Assembly (NCBI RefSeq): GCF_025950525.1
Contig: NZ_JAPDGS010000006.1
Coordinates: 1-64,000 of the forward strand
Reading direction: 5' to 3'
Length of the DNA: 64,000 nucleotides
Source: Stagnihabitans lacustris
Lineage (GTDB): Bacteria; Pseudomonadota; Alphaproteobacteria; Rhodobacterales; Rhodobacteraceae
Shown piece after piece: positions 52,223 to 61,316 of the stretch. Each line of letters starts with the position of its first letter. Position 1 is the stretch's first letter. A model generated the notes under the pieces. It had not been told where the DNA came from. It made no database searches and worked only from the letters and a program-made list of their open reading frames with translations. The position numbers and the translations under genes were made by a program.

Positions 52223-54081
52223 CACAGACCCTGCCTTTGCGCCACGCGCCCGGCCTCGACCTCGGCGTGCTTTTCCAGGACCCGGGGCGCAGAGGAGACC
52301 TCGGGCGTCCCGATCTCCCACCAGGCGTGACCTTGGGTCGTCCAGCCCTCATGCGGATCAACCTGCATGACGATGACGCTGGTCTTGGAGGCCGCCTTGG
52401 CGCGCAAAAAGGCCGCGCCCAGGTCGGCGGGGCTGGCGACCGTCTCGGCATGGGCGCCCATCGCCCGGGCATGGGCTTCGAAATCGACGGCAAAGGGGTC
52501 AGGCACCGTCGGGCAATCGGCAATCAGGTTGTTGAAACCGGGTTGCCCGGTGTTGCCCTGCAGCTTGTTGATGACCGCAAAGCCGCCATTGTCCAAGACC
52601 AGCACGATCAGCTTTTTCCGCGTCAGAACCGAGGAATAGATGTCCGAATTCATCAACAGGTAACTGCCGTCGCCCACAAAGACCACGGTATCGGCTTCGG
52701 GCTCGGCCTCGGTCTGCGCGATCCGCGCGCCCCAGCCGCCGGCGATCTCATAGCCCATGCAGGAAAACCCGAACTCGACATCCACCGTGCCAAGGCCAAG
52801 CGTGCGCCAGTTGGCGGTGATCTCGGCCGGAAGCCCCCCTGCGGCTGTCACCACCCGGTCGCGGGGGTGGGCCAGCGCGTTCACCACCCCGATGGCCTGC
52901 GCATAGGACGCGGGCCGGTTGCCATGCGCCACATTGGCGGCCACATAGGCGTCCCAGGTCCGGCGATGGGCCTGCGCCCCCGCCGTCCAATCGGCGGGCG
53001 CTTTGGCGCCACCGAGCCCCGCGCCCAAGGCCCGCAGCCCCAAAAGCGCATCCCCCACCACCGCCAGCGACTGATGCTTGGCCGCATCCTGACGCCCGAC
53101 GTTCAGCCCGATCAACCGGGCATCCGGCGCAAAGACCGTCCAGGACCCGGTCGTGAAATCCTGCAACCGCGTGCCGACCGCCAGCACGACGTCCGCCTGA
53201 CCCGCCACCGCATTGGCGCTGTCCGATCCCGTCACGCCCAAGGGCCCGATGTTCAACGGATGGCTGGCCAGCATGTTCGCCCGCCCGGCAATCGTCTCGA
53301 CCACCGGGATGCCATGCGCCTCGGCAAATTCCGTCAGCGCCGCCACCGCGCCGGAATACTGCACCCCGCCGCCTGCCACGATCACGGGGCGCTTGGCTTG
53401 GGCGAGAAGGGCCACGGCCTCGGTGATCTCTTGCGCATCAGGGGATTGGCGGCGGATGCGGTGGAGGCGCTTGGTAAAGAACTCAACCGGATAGTCGTAT
53501 GTCCAGCCCTGCAGATCCTGCGGCAGGCCGATGAAGGCCGGGCCGCAATCGGCCGGGTCCAGCATGGTCGCCAAGGCGGCGGGCAGCGACTGCAGGATCT
53601 GGGCCGGATGGGTGATGCGGTCCCAAAACCGGCTGACCGCCTTGAAGGCGTCATTCACCCCCAGCGTCGGATTGCCGAAATGTTCAAGCTGTTGCAGCAC
53701 CGGATCAGGCAGCCGCGTCAAAAACGTATCGCCGCACAGCATCAGCATGGGCAGGCGGTTGGCATGGGCCAGCGCCGCCGCGGTCAGCAGGTTCGCCGTC
53801 CCCGGCCCGGCGCTGGCCGTGCAGAACATGAACCGCCGCCGCAGGTGGTATTTCGCATAACCCGCCGCCGCAAAGCCCATGCTCTGCTCGTTCTGCCCAC
53901 GATACAGCGGCAATTCCGCGCGCACAGGATACAGCGCCTCGCCCAGACAGGGCACATTGCCATGGCCAAAGATGCCAAAGCCGCCGCCACAGACGCGCAC
54001 CTGACCACCGTCGATGTCGATATACTGGTTCACCAGCCAGCGCGTGATGGCTTGGGCAACGGTCAGCCGGATGGTCTGCAT
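52222..54081 (-). CDS. iolD: 3D-(3,5/4)-trihydroxycyclohexane-1,2-dione hydrolase IolD
   Basis: A 619-residue ThDP-dependent hydrolase of the acetolactate-synthase fold. The catalytic Glu lies in GQNEQSMGFAAAGY (about residue 65-78), and the ThDP/Mg motif GDGSYLLMNSD with the later DNGGFAVIN is near residue 480-510. It opens the ring of the diketone to 5-deoxyglucuronate. Start 54081 has AAAGG upstream. The iolD promoter lies in the gap shared with iolG, which contains a LacI-type palindrome. Confidence 0.9.
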   Translation of the reverse strand: MQTIRLTVAQAITRWLVNQYIDIDGGQVRVCGGGFGIFGHGNVPCLGEALYPVRAELPLYRGQNEQSMGFAAAGYAKYHLRRRFMFCTASAGPGTANLLTAAALAHANRLPMLMLCGDTFLTRLPDPVLQQLEHFGNPTLGVNDAFKAVSRFWDRITHPAQILQSLPAALATMLDPADCGPAFIGLPQDLQGWTYDYPVEFFTKRLHRIRRQSPDAQEITEAVALLAQAKRPVIVAGGGVQYSGAVAALTEFAEAHGIPVVETIAGRANMLASHPLNIGPLGVTGSDSANAVAGQADVVLAVGTRLQDFTTGSWTVFAPDARLIGLNVGRQDAAKHQSLAVVGDALLGLRALGAGLGGAKAPADWTAGAQAHRRTWDAYVAANVAHGNRPASYAQAIGVVNALAHPRDRVVTAAGGLPAEITANWRTLGLGTVDVEFGFSCMGYEIAGGWGARIAQTEAEPEADTVVFVGDGSYLLMNSDIYSSVLTRKKLIVLVLDNGGFAVINKLQGNTGQPGFNNLIADCPTVPDPFAVDFEAHARAMGAHAETVASPADLGAAFLRAKAASKTSVIVMQVDPHEGWTTQGHAWWEIGTPEVSSAPRVLEKHAEVEAGRVAQRQGL

Positions 54082-54133
54082 CAAAGGACCTTTCGAAGGG
54101 GCTTGCGCGATTTTCCGGCTCAGGATACCTATT

Positions 54134-54149
54134 TTGCAACCGGTTGCAA
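54134..54149. promoter_or_regulatory. LacI-type operator between iolD and iolG
   Basis: TTGCAACCGGTTGCAA is a perfect 16-bp palindrome with the central CG of LacI/GalR operators. It lies in the 91-base gap between divergent iolD and iolG, and the palindrome extends weakly to 54131-54152. The LacI regulator encoded at 57313-58284 is the obvious candidate protein. Confidence 0.8.
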
Positions 54150-54172
54150 TATCGGTGTTGCGGAGGGGTCCC

Positions 54173-55273
54173 ATGGCGGAAATCGGAATAGGCCTGATCG
54201 GCGGCGGCTATATGGGCAAGGCACATGCGGTGGCGCTTTCGGCGGTGGCTGCGGTGTTTGACACGCCCTTGCGCCCCCGGCTGGAGGTGATCGCGGCGAC
54301 AAGTGCGGCCTCGGCGGCGCGCTATGCCGGGGCTTACGGCTTTGCCCGCGCGACTTCGGATTGGCGCGACCTGGTGGCCGATCCGAAGGTTCAGGCCGTG
54401 GTCATCGCCGCGCCGCAAGAGACCCACCGTCAGATTGCGCTGGCGGCCTTTGCCGCGGGAAAGCCGGTGTTTTGCGAAAAGCCGCTGGGGGCGTCCTTGG
54501 CCGACGCGCAGGCGATGGTGGCGGCCGCCGAGGCTTCGGGTCAGCCCAACATGATCGGCTTCAACTATGTGCGCACGCCCGCGACGCAGTTCGTGCGGCA
54601 GCTGCTGGCCGATGGCGCGATCGGTCACGTCACCTGGTTTCGCGGTGAACATACCGAGGATTTTCTGGCCGACCCGCAGGCGCCCGCGACCTGGCGGACC
54701 ACGGGGCGGGCCAATGGCTGCATGGGCGACCTTGCGCCACATGGGGTCAATTGCATGCTGGCCTTGATGGGCCCCGTGGCCCAGCTTTCGGCGCGGATCG
54801 AGACGGTCCATGCCTCCCGTCCCGGCGGCACGGTCGACAATGACGACCACGGGCAACTGATGCTGCGCTTTGCCTCTGGCGCCATGGGCCACCTTTATGT
54901 CAGCCGCGTGGCGACCGGGCGCAAGATGGGCTATGCCTATGAAATCCATGGCACAAAGGGGTCCATCCGCTTTGACCAGGAGGATCAGAACGCCGTCCAC
55001 CTGTACCGCGCCGAGGGGCCAGAGGCCACGCGCGGCTTTACCCGCATCCTGACCGGCCCGGCGCATCCCGACTTTGGCGCCTTTTGTCAGGGGCCGGGGC
55101 ATGGCACCGGCTATCAGGATCAAATCATCATCGAGGCGCGGGATTTCCTGCGCGCCATCTATACTGGCCAGCCGATCTGGCCGACCTTTCGCGACGGTCT
55201 GGCGGTGGCCCAGATCATCGAAACCGCGTTTCAATCCTCGAACAGCGGCCAATGGCACGCTGTCCCGACATGA
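54173..55273 (+). CDS. iolG: Inositol 2-dehydrogenase-type oxidoreductase (Gfo/Idh/MocA)
   Basis: A 366-residue NAD(P)-dependent oxidoreductase. The Rossmann motif GLIGGGYMGKAHA lies at residues 7-19, and CEKPLG near residue 103 contains the catalytic-region Lys of Gfo/Idh/MocA enzymes. In context it oxidises myo-inositol or an isomer to the inosose. A GGAGGG lies 5-6 bases before the ATG at 54173. It heads the plus-strand arm iolG-iolE-oxidoreductase, divergent from iolDCBJ. The exact inositol isomer is not predictable. Confidence 0.82.
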   Translation: MAEIGIGLIGGGYMGKAHAVALSAVAAVFDTPLRPRLEVIAATSAASAARYAGAYGFARATSDWRDLVADPKVQAVVIAAPQETHRQIALAAFAAGKPVFCEKPLGASLADAQAMVAAAEASGQPNMIGFNYVRTPATQFVRQLLADGAIGHVTWFRGEHTEDFLADPQAPATWRTTGRANGCMGDLAPHGVNCMLALMGPVAQLSARIETVHASRPGGTVDNDDHGQLMLRFASGAMGHLYVSRVATGRKMGYAYEIHGTKGSIRFDQEDQNAVHLYRAEGPEATRGFTRILTGPAHPDFGAFCQGPGHGTGYQDQIIIEARDFLRAIYTGQPIWPTFRDGLAVAQIIETAFQSSNSGQWHAVPT

Positions 55274-55280
55274 GGTTCCC

Positions 55281-56171
55281 ATGACCATCCGTATCGGCAA
55301 TGCGCCCTGTTCCTGGGGTGTGGAATTCGCAGACGACCCGCGCAACCCTGCTTGGCGGCAAGTCTTGGCCGATTGCGCCGCGGCGGGCTACCGCGGGATC
55401 GAGTTGGGGCCCGTGGGCTTCATGCCCGAAGACCCAGGCGTCTTGGGTGAGGCCCTGGCGGCAAACGACCTGGAACTGATCGGCGGCGTGGTCTTTCGCC
55501 CGTTTCACGACCCGGCGAAATGGGACGAGGTTCAGGACGCCGCGCAGCGCACCTGCAAGGCGCTGGTGGCGCATGGGGCCAAGCATCTGGTGCTGATCGA
55601 CAGTATCTCCCCCCGCCGTGCGCCGACCGCAGGCCGGGCGGGCGACGCCGAGCAGATGGACCCAGCCGAATGGGCGGCCTTTCGCGACCGCATCGCCCAT
55701 GTGGCGCGGATCGGGGCCGAGGATTTCGGCCTGACCGTCGGTATCCATGCCCATGCGGCGGGCTTCATCGACTTTGAACCAGAGCTGGAGCGTTTGCTGG
55801 ACGAGGTCGATCCCGCGATCCTGAAAATCTGCTTCGACACCGGGCATCATTCCTATGCGGGCTATGACCCGGTGGCCTTCATGCGCCGCCATATGGACCG
55901 GATATCCTATATGCATTTCAAGGACATCGACCCCGTGGTCAAGGCGGATGCCATCGCCCGGTCAACCGGGTTCTACGAGGCCTGCGGCCAGGGCATCTTC
56001 TGCAACCTGGGTCAGGGCGACGTGGACTTTCCCGCCGTCCGCCAGATCCTGCTGGAAGCGGGTTTCCAGGGCTGGTGCACCGTCGAACAGGACTGCGACC
56101 CGACGCTGGATGTCAGCCCCCTGGATGACGCCCGCAAGAACCGCGACCACCTGACCTCCATCGGATTTTGA
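55281..56171 (+). CDS. iolE: Myo-inosose-2 dehydratase IolE
   Basis: A 296-residue TIM-barrel metal-dependent dehydratase of the IolE type. Recognisable stretches are NAPCSWGVEFADDPRNP at the N-terminus, GIELGPVGFMPEDP, HAHAAGFI, CFDTGHHSYAG, and VEQDCDP near the C-terminus. It removes water from 2-keto-myo-inositol. It follows iolG by seven bases with a TGAGG ribosome-binding site. Confidence 0.88.
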   Translation: MTIRIGNAPCSWGVEFADDPRNPAWRQVLADCAAAGYRGIELGPVGFMPEDPGVLGEALAANDLELIGGVVFRPFHDPAKWDEVQDAAQRTCKALVAHGAKHLVLIDSISPRRAPTAGRAGDAEQMDPAEWAAFRDRIAHVARIGAEDFGLTVGIHAHAAGFIDFEPELERLLDEVDPAILKICFDTGHHSYAGYDPVAFMRRHMDRISYMHFKDIDPVVKADAIARSTGFYEACGQGIFCNLGQGDVDFPAVRQILLEAGFQGWCTVEQDCDPTLDVSPLDDARKNRDHLTSIGF

Positions 56172-56182
56172 AAGGGACCGCC

Positions 56183-57316
56183 ATGGCACAACTGAACTGG
56201 GGCATGATCGGCGGCGGAGAGGGCAGCCAGATCGGCCCGGCGCACCGTCTGGGCGCCTTGGCCGACGGGCATTTCCGCCTGGTGGCGGGGGCCTTGGACC
56301 ACAGGGCCGAACAGGGCCGCGCCTATGCGCAGCGCCTGGGCGTGGCCTCTGACCGCGCTTATGGCGACTGGACCGAGATGCTGGCCGGGGAACGGAACCG
56401 CCCCGACCGCCCCGACCTTGTGACCGTGGCCACGCCGAACTCCACCCATTTCCAGATCACCAAGGCCTTCCTGGAGGCCGGCTTCAACGTGCTGTGCGAA
56501 AAGCCGATGACCCTGACGGTCGAAGAGGGCGAAGAGATCGTAAAGGTCGCGGAAAAGACCGGCAAGATATGCGCGGTCAACTATTGTTACTCGGCCTATC
56601 CGATGGTCCGTCAGGCGCGGGCCATGGTCCAAGAGGGCCAGATCGGCAAGGTCCGGCTGGTGGTCACAAACTTCAGCCATGGCCACCACGGCGATGCGAC
56701 CGATGCCGACAACCCCCGCGTCCGCTGGCGCTATGATCCGGCGATGGCGGGCGTGTCGGGCCAGTTCGCGGACTGCGGCATCCATGCCCTGCATATGGCC
56801 AGTTTCATCTGCAACGACGAGGTCACGCGGCTTTCGGCCGATTTCGCCTCGACCATTGCGTCCCGCCAGTTGGAGGATGACGCCATGGTCAACTTCCGGA
56901 TGGCGGGCGGCACGGTGGGGCGGCTTTGGACCTCATCGGTTGCCATCGGGCGGCAACATGGGTTCGACATCCAGGTCTTTGGCGAGACGGGGGGCTTTCG
57001 CTGGGCATCCGAACAGCCCAACCAGTTGATCTATACGCCGCTGGGGGGCCGCACGCAGATCATGGAAAAGGGCGAGGCGGGATTGTGCGAAGACGCCCGA
57101 CGTCTTAGCCGCGTGGCGATTGCCCATCCCGAGGGCTTCCCCCTGGCGGTGGCCAATATCTACTGCGACCTGGCCGATGCGATTCGCGGCGCGCCGCGCG
57201 AAGGCTTGCCCCGCGCGGCGGCGGGCCTGCGGTCGATGGCGGCGGTCCATGCGGCGGTGGCCTCGGCCAAGGCGGGCGGCGCCTGGGTTGACGCCCGCCC
57301 GCCGATGTTCCGCTAA
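56183..57316 (+). CDS. Second Gfo/Idh/MocA oxidoreductase of the iol cluster
   Basis: A 377-residue NAD(P)-dependent oxidoreductase with the motif MIGGGEGSQIGPAHR (residues 8-22) and CEKPMT near residue 113. It is longer and distinct from the iolG enzyme, with a conserved HGHH stretch in the substrate domain. Members of this type act on scyllo-inositol or other cyclitols and sugars. An AAAGGGA ribosome-binding site is present; the gap from iolE is 11 bases. Its stop overlaps the stop of the convergent LacI gene. Confidence 0.8.
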   Translation: MAQLNWGMIGGGEGSQIGPAHRLGALADGHFRLVAGALDHRAEQGRAYAQRLGVASDRAYGDWTEMLAGERNRPDRPDLVTVATPNSTHFQITKAFLEAGFNVLCEKPMTLTVEEGEEIVKVAEKTGKICAVNYCYSAYPMVRQARAMVQEGQIGKVRLVVTNFSHGHHGDATDADNPRVRWRYDPAMAGVSGQFADCGIHALHMASFICNDEVTRLSADFASTIASRQLEDDAMVNFRMAGGTVGRLWTSSVAIGRQHGFDIQVFGETGGFRWASEQPNQLIYTPLGGRTQIMEKGEAGLCEDARRLSRVAIAHPEGFPLAVANIYCDLADAIRGAPREGLPRAAAGLRSMAAVHAAVASAKAGGAWVDARPPMFR

Positions 57317-58284
57317 CGCAGGGTGGCGCGGTCGATCACCTGACAGGCGAAAAGCCTTGTCTGCGGCGCCATGTCGGGCGCCCCGATCGTCGCCACCACA
57401 AGGTCGATGGCCGCGTCGATGATTTCGGCAACCGGCTGGCGGATCGTCGTCAGTCCGATGTTCTGCCAGCGCGACATCTCCATGTCGTTCAGCCCGATCA
57501 GGCCGATATCCCCCGGCACCGACAACCCGGCGTCCTGAATGGCGGTCAGGGCGCCGACGGCAAGCAGATCATCGCCGCAGAAATAGGCCTCGGCCGGGGC
57601 GTCCAACAAGGCCTGCATCGCGGCGCGGCCCGCGTCAAAGGTGTAATCCGTCGCATAGGACAGCCGCACCGGCAGGCCCGCCAGCCCCTGCACAAAGCCC
57701 GCCGCCCGGTCCTGGGTCGAGGTCGCAGCCTCCGGCCCACCCAGAAAGCCCACCGACCGATAGCCGCGCTGGATCAACGCCCGCGCCGCCATCCGCCCGC
57801 AGGCGACATTGTCGATCCCCACGACATGCACATCCGGCACCGGGCGACCAAAGGCATGGACCACCGGCAGGTTCGCTGTCTTGCAGGCCAGGGCAAAGCT
57901 GGGCGGCAGGGTCGAAGAGGCCACGATGACCCCATCCACCGAATATTGCCGCAGCATCCGCACCGAGGCGGAAGGGTCGCTGGCCCCGCTAAGATTGACC
58001 AGCAGGGGCCGCAAGCCGCGGTCCTGCAGGCCGCGGGTGAACAGGTCAAAGACCTCTAATATCAGGGGGTTGTGAAAGTTGTTGGCGATCAGCCCGATCA
58101 GCTTGGTCCGCCCGGTCGTCAGGCTGGAGGCCAGCGCGTTCGGCGCATACCCCAAGTCTTGTGCCGCGGACTCGACCTTGGCCCGGGTCTTGGCCGACAC
58201 CGAAGCCCCATCGGTAAAGGTCCGCGACACCGCCGATCGCGACACCCCGGCCCTTTCGGCCACATCCTTCAGGGTTACTGCCAT
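57313..58284 (-). CDS. LacI-family regulator of the inositol cluster
   Basis: A 323-residue LacI/GalR regulator. The N-terminal helix-turn-helix is TLKDVAERAGVSRSAVSRT (residues 4-22) with hinge PNALASSL (about 48-55), followed by a periplasmic-binding-type effector domain (60-323). It is convergent with the iol oxidoreductase gene, the stops overlapping by three bases. The 16-bp CG-centred palindrome between iolD and iolG is a fitting target. Near its own start the sequence GCGCTGCAAGCGC could be an autoregulatory site. ATG 58284 is used; GTG one codon upstream is possible. Confidence 0.85.
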   Translation of the reverse strand: MAVTLKDVAERAGVSRSAVSRTFTDGASVSAKTRAKVESAAQDLGYAPNALASSLTTGRTKLIGLIANNFHNPLILEVFDLFTRGLQDRGLRPLLVNLSGASDPSASVRMLRQYSVDGVIVASSTLPPSFALACKTANLPVVHAFGRPVPDVHVVGIDNVACGRMAARALIQRGYRSVGFLGGPEAATSTQDRAAGFVQGLAGLPVRLSYATDYTFDAGRAAMQALLDAPAEAYFCGDDLLAVGALTAIQDAGLSVPGDIGLIGLNDMEMSRWQNIGLTTIRQPVAEIIDAAIDLVVATIGAPDMAPQTRLFACQVIDRATLR

Positions 58285-58698
58285 CACCTGTCCGCGTTCT
58301 GCGCTGCAAGCGCGAGTCTATACAGGTTCGGCCCTCCGGATAAAGCCCCCCAGAAAGCCGCCCAGAAAGCCGCCCAGTCCCAGGAAACCTCCCAGAGAAC
58401 TTTACAGAAGACCTCACAGAAGACCCTGTGGAAGAGCCCACAAAGAACCATCACTTGCCGGTCTGCCCTGCGGCAGGGTCAACGCCCTGCTGTCAGACAC
58501 GCCGTCCCCGCTTTGGCGGGCGGGGGCAAAACGCGGGTCGCGTGACGGCCTTGGGCGGGGGCCTGTTCCTGCCCCTGGAGATGCGGTGGCCGGCCCGGAT
58601 GATGCTCGGGACCCTCGGTCATCCCGGGGCGAACAGGGCGGCGCTGCGGTCGGCTTGGGCTTGGCTGCTTTGGTCAGTTGTCCCAACCCCCTCTCGCA
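58285..58698. other. Intergenic region with degenerate repeats
   Basis: About 410 bases between the LacI gene and the LysR remnant. The first half holds a 12-bp periodic minisatellite (58349-58450). I see no gene or RNA in the rest. Confidence 0.45.
58349..58450. repeat. Degenerate 12-bp minisatellite
   Basis: CCCAGAAAGCCG at 58349-58360 is repeated exactly at 58361-58372. The following 80 bases continue as decayed versions of the same 12-base motif (CCCAG, ACAGAAGACC and similar). The period of four codons leaves frames open but no gene is evident. Confidence 0.6.
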
Positions 58699-59567
58699 TC
58701 ACCCCCGCCAGTGTAAAGCTTCGACCAGGGCGCGAAAGGCGGGGAGGTTGCGGCGGCGGCTGGGGAACTACAGGGGATAGCCGGGGAAATGCGGGCACCA
58801 GGTGTCCAGCACCGGCATAAGGCGCCCCTTTGCCACGGCTTTGGCCACCCGGGTCCTCGGAAGATAGGCTATGCCCAAGCCCGCCTCGGCGGCCCGCAGC
58901 AGGGGCAAGATCGCATTGAAGGTCAGCTGCCCCGCAACCCGGACCCGCAAGCTGTGCGCGCCACGCGCGAATTCCCAGACACAAAGCCCGCCCGAGGTCG
59001 ACGGGCAGAGGTTGAAGCCCTCATGCTGGGTCAGGTCTTGCGGTTGGGCGGGCAGGCCCCGCCGCGCCAGATCGTCCGGCGCCGCCACCGTCGCCAACCG
59101 CCAATCGGCCGAGACCCGGACGGCGACACGATCGGCGGCCAGACTCTCGCCCAGCCGGATGCCGGCGTCGAAACCTTCGGCGACGATGTCGCGAAAGCCG
59201 TTGTCCTGGTTACATTCCAGCGCAATTTCGGGAGGGGCGGCCAGAAAGCCTTGCAGCCGCGGCCAAAGCAGGTTCAGCGCGTGATCCGACAGGGTCAGCC
59301 GCACCCGCCCCGCCGGGCGCGCGCCAAGCGCCATCAGGGCGGCGATCTCTTTCATCCATGGCGCAAGGGTCTGATACAGCCGCGCGCCGGCCTTTGCCAG
59401 GGCGACCCCGCGGGTGGAGCGATTGAAAAGCCCCATCGCCGCCTCCAGCCCCTTGATCCGATGCGACAGGGTGGGTTGCGACACGTCAAGCTGGCCGCCG
59501 CCCGGGTGAGGTTCAGCACCTGGACCGGGGTCTGGACCCACAAAAGGTCGTTCAGCGGCGGCGTCAT
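58699..59567 (-). pseudogene. LysR-family regulator, frameshift plus nonsense codon
   Basis: From ATG 59567 the frame reads MTPPLNDLLWVQTPVQVLNL and, near 59490, shifts to LDVSQPTLSHRIKGLEAAMG, which is the standard LysR helix-turn-helix. The substrate domain (WRLATVAAPDDLARRGLPAQ and so on) is intact to TAG at 58768 (PHFPGYPL*). Beyond it the same frame continues FPSRRRNLPAFRALVEALHW to a natural stop at 58699, as the end of LysR proteins does. So both an indel and a nonsense mutation have struck it. It was divergent from an MFS pump, the usual LysR target. Confidence 0.8.
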
Positions 59568-59640
59568 TCATGGCCATATGGATCAATGCAAGCGGATTGC
59601 CGGGCAAATCATCGGGATTGGCCCGGGATAGGCAAGGCCC

Positions 59641-60229
59641 ATGACACGCAACCTGACAATCCCCGCGATGGCGCTGTGCGCAGGCACCCTCGTCGCCTCC
59701 GAGTTCCTGCCCGTCGCACTTTTGCCCTCCATCGCCCGCGACCTTGGCATCACCGAGGGCCAGGCCGGTCAGGCGATCTCGGTCTCGGGGCTGTTTGCGG
59801 TTGTCTCCAGCCTGATGATCCCCAGGCCGCATGGACCGCAAGCGGGCGCTGGGGCTGTTTGCGCGGGCCAAGGGCGGGCGGGCGTCATCGTGACCTTGGC
59901 GCCGAACTACCCGGTGCTGATGGCGGGGCTGGCGCTGTGGGGCCTGATGCGCCAGTTGTCCGCCCTGCCGGCAAGCCCTGCGCTGCCCCTGTTGATCCTG
60001 CGGTCCTTTGCGGGGGGCTCTGGTCGGCTGGGGCGCCTGGATGACGCGGGCAATGTGGGCGCGGGCCGAGGCGGGCGGAGGTCTTCGGGTCGCGATCATG
60101 GGCGGGGCGGCTTTGGGCGGGTTGGTCTTTGATACGGCGGGCATCCGTGCCACCTTTGGGATGGCCATCGTGGCCCTGTTGGCCGCCAGCGCCCTGGCCG
60201 CCGCCACATGCCTTTCAAGGAGAGACTGA
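59641..60229 (+). pseudogene. MFS transporter, internally deleted and frameshifted
   Basis: The start reads MTRNLTIPAMALCAGTLVAS as in AraJ/YdhP-type sugar or drug efflux MFS proteins. After LMIPR (near 59825) the frame is lost, then regained as VTLAPNYPVLMAGLALWGLM. Further shifts lead to a C-terminal helix pair (GGLVFDTAGIRATFG, then FLSRRD-like end). The remaining 589 bases are about half of a normal 1.2-kb gene. Its stop overlaps the cupin start as TGATG. Confidence 0.75.
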
Positions 60230-60627
60230 TGCAGATCACCCGCGCCGGACAAACCCCTTCCCGCAAAGGCCCCGCCGCCTGGTTCACCGGCGAGATCCGG
60301 ATCGACCCTCTGTTCAACCCCGAAGCCCCCGACCGCGTGCAAGGCGCGCTGGTCACGTTCCAGCCCGGCGCCCGCACCGCCTGGCACACGCATCCGCTGG
60401 GCCAGACGCTGATCGTCACGGCGGGACAAGGAAGGGTGCAACGCGCGGGCGGCCCGATCGAGGCGATCCACCCCGGCGACGTCATCACCTTTGCCCCCGG
60501 TGAACGGCACTGGCACGGCGCCGCCCCCGACACGGCCATGAGCCATATCGCCATCCACGAAGTCCAGAACGGCGAGACCGTCACCTGGGCCGACCCCGTC
60601 ACCGAGGCCGATTACCTTGGCCAATAG
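60229..60627 (+). CDS. Cupin-domain protein
   Basis: A 132-residue single-domain cupin. The two metal-binding motifs are visible: HTHPLGQTLIVTAGQG near residue 45-60 and a second with ERHWHGAAPD near 90-100. It is close to the (R)-mandelonitrile lyase / carboxymuconolactone-decarboxylase-linked cupins found beside ADH and LysR genes. An AAGGAGAG ribosome-binding site is present. It is the only intact member of this cassette: the MFS gene before it and the ADH gene after it are broken. Substrate unknown. Confidence 0.82.
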   Translation: MQITRAGQTPSRKGPAAWFTGEIRIDPLFNPEAPDRVQGALVTFQPGARTAWHTHPLGQTLIVTAGQGRVQRAGGPIEAIHPGDVITFAPGERHWHGAAPDTAMSHIAIHEVQNGETVTWADPVTEADYLGQ

Positions 60628-60635
60628 GAGCCATC

Positions 60636-61180
60636 ATGCGCCCCCATCCTTCACGCTCCCCATCCTTCACGCCCCCGGCGATATTCGCTTTGACGAGGTC
60701 CAAAGCCCCGCATCCTGAACCCCACCGATGCGGTCAGCAAGCTGTCGGCAAGCCGTATTTGCGGGTCTGACCTTTGGCCCTGGTGCGGGTTGCAGCCTGT
60801 CGCGGGGCCCATGCAGAGGGGCCACGATGACTGCGTCGTGCTGGTCGAGGTGGGCGCCGAGGTCAAGACGGTCAAGCCCGGCCAGTCCGCCCCGGCGTCC
60901 TTCTGCATCTGAAACAACACCTGTCCGCATGGCCGGACCGGGTTCCAGTCCTCCTGCAGCCAGCGCGAATTCATGTCGGGCGCGCAGGCCCGCTTTGCGC
61001 GGGTGCCTTTGGCCGATGGGACCCTGGTCGCCACGCCCGTGATGCCGGATGATGACCTGATCCCGGGGCTTCTGGCGGCCTCGGATGTCTTGGGCACCGG
61101 GTGGTATGCGGCGCGGGTTCAGCCCGGGGCCACGGTCGCCGTGGTGGGCGATGGTGCGGTGGGGCTGATGGGGAGGCCCC
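60636..61180 (+). pseudogene. Zinc-dependent alcohol dehydrogenase, degraded
   Basis: Pieces of one zinc-type ADH lie in several frames: ILHAPGDIRFDEVQSP near 60662, DAVSKLSASRICGSDLWPWC near 60725, CPHGRTGFQSSC (zinc-binding type), and QARFARVPLADGTLVATPV with DTVAVVGDGAVGL-like (VAVVGDGAVGLMG) at 60985-61172. The C-terminal half is missing. The first frameshift comes from a 16-bp tandem duplication at 60642-60673, and stops occur at 60767 and 60910. Confidence 0.75.
60642..60673. repeat. 16-bp tandem duplication that frameshifts the ADH gene
   Basis: CCCCATCCTTCACGCT (60642-60657) is followed directly by CCCCATCCTTCACGCC (60658-60673). Removing one copy joins the ATG at 60636 to the ILHAPGDIRFDEV frame. 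Confidence 0.8.
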
Positions 61181-61316
61181 CCACTCCTCCGCTCCGCCCC
61201 TCCCGCGCCGCCGGCCTGTCGGCCGCGTTCCGGTCGGTTCCCGCCCTTGTGACTTCGGCCGGGAAACCGGGCGCCCTCCTGTTGATCGCACCCGGCCCCA
61301 AGGCGCAGGCCCCGGA

